Shown here: in pieces, positions 30,559 to 32,340 of the stretch | Layout: each line of letters opens with the position of its first letter | Position numbering within the stretch: position 1 is the stretch's first letter | Origin: an uncultured Collinsella sp. | GTDB lineage: Bacteria; Actinomycetota; Coriobacteriia; Coriobacteriales; Coriobacteriaceae | DNA length: 32,340 nt | Direction: 5' to 3' | Assembly: GCA_958438955.1 (NCBI GenBank) | Contig: CAUBTS010000016.1 | Span: forward strand, 1-32,340 | The notes under the pieces: model-generated | What the model saw: only the letters and a program-made list of their open reading frames with translations | Told to the model about the DNA's origin: nothing | The model's database searches: none | Translations under genes and position numbers: made by a program

Positions 30559-30910
30559 GGGCAACTCCTTTGGGTGAAATCGGAAATGTTCATAACAATT
30601 TTTTCTCATGGTAACACGCTGCCCATCATCTCGTATATCCGCAGGTACATTGCGTAATGCAGACGAACGGTAGGAATTTAGCGGTAAACGGTTGACCAAA
30701 AGAAATGTTAGATGTTATTTTGACCAGACACTTTCCTGACCTGCGGAAATGCGTAATTTCAGCTGAAGAATAGTCTGATAACAAAAAATTATTATTGAGA
30801 ATGAGAATCATCTTTAATACGATATGCAATGAAGGCACAACCTCAACCCCGCACTGCGTCACAATAGAGCGTCAGATGCGAAAACAACTACTTCGAGGAT
30901 TGGTGGTCAA
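30559..30910. promoter_or_regulatory. Divergent regulator / permease control region with Fur-box-like site
   Basis: This 352-bp, AT-rich region has no gene. A candidate permease promoter is TTGAGA (30795-30800), 17 bp, TACGAT (30818-30823). Its spacer holds GAGAATGAGAATCATCTTT (30797-30815), which matches the classical 19-bp Fur box at 14 positions. A second possible promoter is TTGACC-N17-TTATTT (30692-30720). Repeats include TTGACCA at 30692 and 30720, TGCGTAAT at 30651 and 30750, and CCGCAGG (30639-30645) inverted with CCTGCGG (30740-30746). These may be binding sites of the divergent regulator. Confidence 0.5.
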
Positions 30911-32305
30911 ATGACCCAGGAGACGGTTACGAACGGCACTGAAGCCCTGTTCACTCGCGAAGGCATGCCTCCCGTTAAGGAAATGATCCCGTGTGCCCTT
31001 CAGCACGTACTGGCATCGTTTGCCGGCATCATTACCCCGGCGGTCATCATGGCCGGCGTCTACGGCTTTAATAGCCAGCAGAGTACCGACATCATCCAGG
31101 TCGCGCTCATTCTTTCGGCGATCGACACGGCCCTTCAGGCCTTCGCTCCCTTCCGTCGCATCGGCGGCGGCCTGCCCATCGTCATGGGCGTTTCGTTCGC
31201 GTTCCTGCCGGCCCTGCAGGCCATGGGTGCCTCGGGCTTTAGCTTTGGTGCGCTGCTGGGTGGCGAGATCGTCGGCGGCGCCGTCGCGGTCCTCTTTGGT
31301 CTGGCCTACAGCAAGATCAAGTGGCTGTTCCCGCCCGTCGTGACCGGTACGGTCATCTTCTCCATCGGCGTTTCGCTGTATCCCACGGCCGTCAAGTATA
31401 TGGCCGGCGGTATGGGTACGCCGCTGTGGGGCACCCCGCAGGCCTGGTGCGTCGCTCTTATCACCTTCGCCGTGGTCTTTGCGCTCGCCAACTTTGGCAA
31501 GGGCACGCTCAAGCTGGGATCCGTGTTCTTTGGCATGATCGTTGGCATGATCGTCTCCATCCCCTTTGGCATGATCGACTTCTCCAGCGTCGCCACCGCT
31601 CAGGTCTTCGCTCTTCCCAAGCTCATGCCCTACGCGCTCGAGTTTGATCCCGAGGTCTGCATTACCCTCGCCGTCGTGTTCCCCATGGTTGCCATCCAGG
31701 TTATCGGTGACGTCTCCGCCGCCTGCCTGGGCTCCATCGACCGTATGCCCACCGAGCGCGAGCTCTCCGGCGCTATCGTGTCCCAGGGCCTCACCTCTAT
31801 GGTCGGCGGTCTGCTGGGCGGTCTTCCCACCAGCGCCCTTGGACAGAACGTGGGCATCATCTGCTCCAACAAGGTCGTCAACAAGTGGGTCTTTGTGATC
31901 ATTGCGGCCGTCTTTGCCATCGCCGGTCTGTTCCCGCAGCTCTCTGCCGTCCTTTCCGCTATCCCGCAGCCCGTCATCGGCGGCGCGACCGTCGGCGTCT
32001 TTGGCACCATCACCATGAACGGTGTGCGCATGTTCACCCGCGAGGGCCTCACGCAGCGCACCACCACCATCGTCGGCACCTCGGTCGTCTTTGGCCTGGG
32101 TATCTGGATGGCCAGCGGTTGCCTTGCCGGCGAGGGCATGCCCACCTGGGTGTCCACCGTCATCGGCTCCAACGCCGTGACCCCCACCGCCATCATGGCC
32201 ATTGTCCTTAACCTGATTCTTCCGCAGACGCCGGTCGTGGCTCAGCACATCGATGCCGCCAAGGATGCCGCTGTGGATCTGGTCCTGCCCGAGAGCAAGA
32301 AGTAA
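30911..32305 (+). CDS. NCS2 family purine (xanthine/uric acid) permease
   Basis: 464 aa, polytopic membrane protein with about 12-14 hydrophobic segments. ALQHVLASFAGIITPAVIMAG near the N-terminus is typical of the nucleobase:cation symporter-2 family, and the QNVG signature lies in SALGQNVGII after the acidic GDVSAACLGSIDR helix. It imports purines such as xanthine or urate with protons; uracil is less likely but not excluded. The N-terminus is a short hydrophilic tail, and the C-terminus ends in a charged segment. The divergent YheO-type regulator may control it. Confidence 0.92.
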   Translation: MTQETVTNGTEALFTREGMPPVKEMIPCALQHVLASFAGIITPAVIMAGVYGFNSQQSTDIIQVALILSAIDTALQAFAPFRRIGGGLPIVMGVSFAFLPALQAMGASGFSFGALLGGEIVGGAVAVLFGLAYSKIKWLFPPVVTGTVIFSIGVSLYPTAVKYMAGGMGTPLWGTPQAWCVALITFAVVFALANFGKGTLKLGSVFFGMIVGMIVSIPFGMIDFSSVATAQVFALPKLMPYALEFDPEVCITLAVVFPMVAIQVIGDVSAACLGSIDRMPTERELSGAIVSQGLTSMVGGLLGGLPTSALGQNVGIICSNKVVNKWVFVIIAAVFAIAGLFPQLSAVLSAIPQPVIGGATVGVFGTITMNGVRMFTREGLTQRTTTIVGTSVVFGLGIWMASGCLAGEGMPTWVSTVIGSNAVTPTAIMAIVLNLILPQTPVVAQHIDAAKDAAVDLVLPESKK

Positions 32306-32316
32306 CCAATTCGGTG

Positions 32317-32340
32317 CTATTCGTCGGCGGACGCATCGCC
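32317..32340 (-). CDS. Possible 3' end of a convergent gene (7 codons visible)
   Basis: On the minus strand the last 24 bases read as seven codons and a stop (Gly-Asp-Ala-Ser-Ala-Asp-Glu-stop), with GC-rich third positions like the genes here. The acidic end is plausible for a protein C-terminus. Too little is visible to be sure, and no function can be given. Confidence 0.2.
   Translation of the reverse strand, partial: GDASADE

Noticed and set aside
30559..30699. N-terminal extension of the YheO-type regulator
   Set aside because: The 47 extra codons lie in AT-rich control DNA without a ribosome binding site; GTG at 30558 has AAGGAGT 5 nt upstream.

Overview
The window is high-GC DNA (roughly 60% by eye), with dense gene packing, strong Shine-Dalgarno sites and several TTG/GTG starts. 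The ribosomal proteins, the fused AccDA carboxyltransferase and the hairpin intergenic repeats best fit a gut actinobacterium of class Coriobacteriia, probably Collinsella or a close relative. That assignment is inference from protein character, not from a database search. About 33 complete protein genes are supported. I see no rRNA, tRNA, transposase or CRISPR array.

Layout. (1) 1-3751: str operon, leader-rpsL-rpsG-fusA-rpsJ, ending in a strong terminator. tuf is absent and rpsJ is cut off from the rest of the S10 operon. (2) 3810-13936: a biotin-protein ligase gene divergent from a complete type II fatty acid synthesis operon, fabH-acpP-fabK-fabD-fabG-fabF-accB-fabZ-accC-accDA. Its order is that of streptococci and other Firmicutes. 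birA supplies the ligase that biotinylates the AccB encoded in the operon. (3) 13977-17161: a stand-alone PTS EIIC permease bounded by two copies of a hairpin repeat, a CDF cation transporter and a histidine phosphatase. (4) 17162-23472: a very large inverted repeat and a structured leader, then rplC-rplD-rplW, a second leader, rplB-rpsS-rplV-rpsC-rplP-rpmC-rpsQ-rplN-rplX and a terminator. The cluster stops at rplX; rplE and the spc genes do not follow. (5) 23473-25826: an intergenic tract of GGGGACAG repeats, then a Gfo/Idh/MocA oxidoreductase and a DeoR-type regulator as a two-gene operon. (6) 25838-29111, minus strand: back-to-back hairpins, an RluA-type pseudouridine synthase and a U32 protein. 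(7) 29112-32305: RidA, a convergent YheO/DauR-type regulator, and a divergent NCS2 purine permease. Its candidate promoter carries a Fur-box-like sequence.

The most interesting material is non-coding. First, a family of hairpins shares a constant GGGGACAG-type core but has unrelated, self-complementary arms, often starting at a stop codon. Second, a ribosomal-protein leader module (inverted-repeat element plus a GGAYACGCCCG motif) occurs upstream of both rpsL and rplC with nearly the same internal spacing; the motif occurs again before rplB. Third, a helically phased array of GCGC hexamers lies upstream of the oxidoreductase/DeoR operon. Protein-level points are a natural Arg at S12 position 88 (a streptomycin-resistance position), a 31-residue C-terminal tail on L16, and the Firmicute-like fatty acid cluster wedged between rpsJ and rplC.
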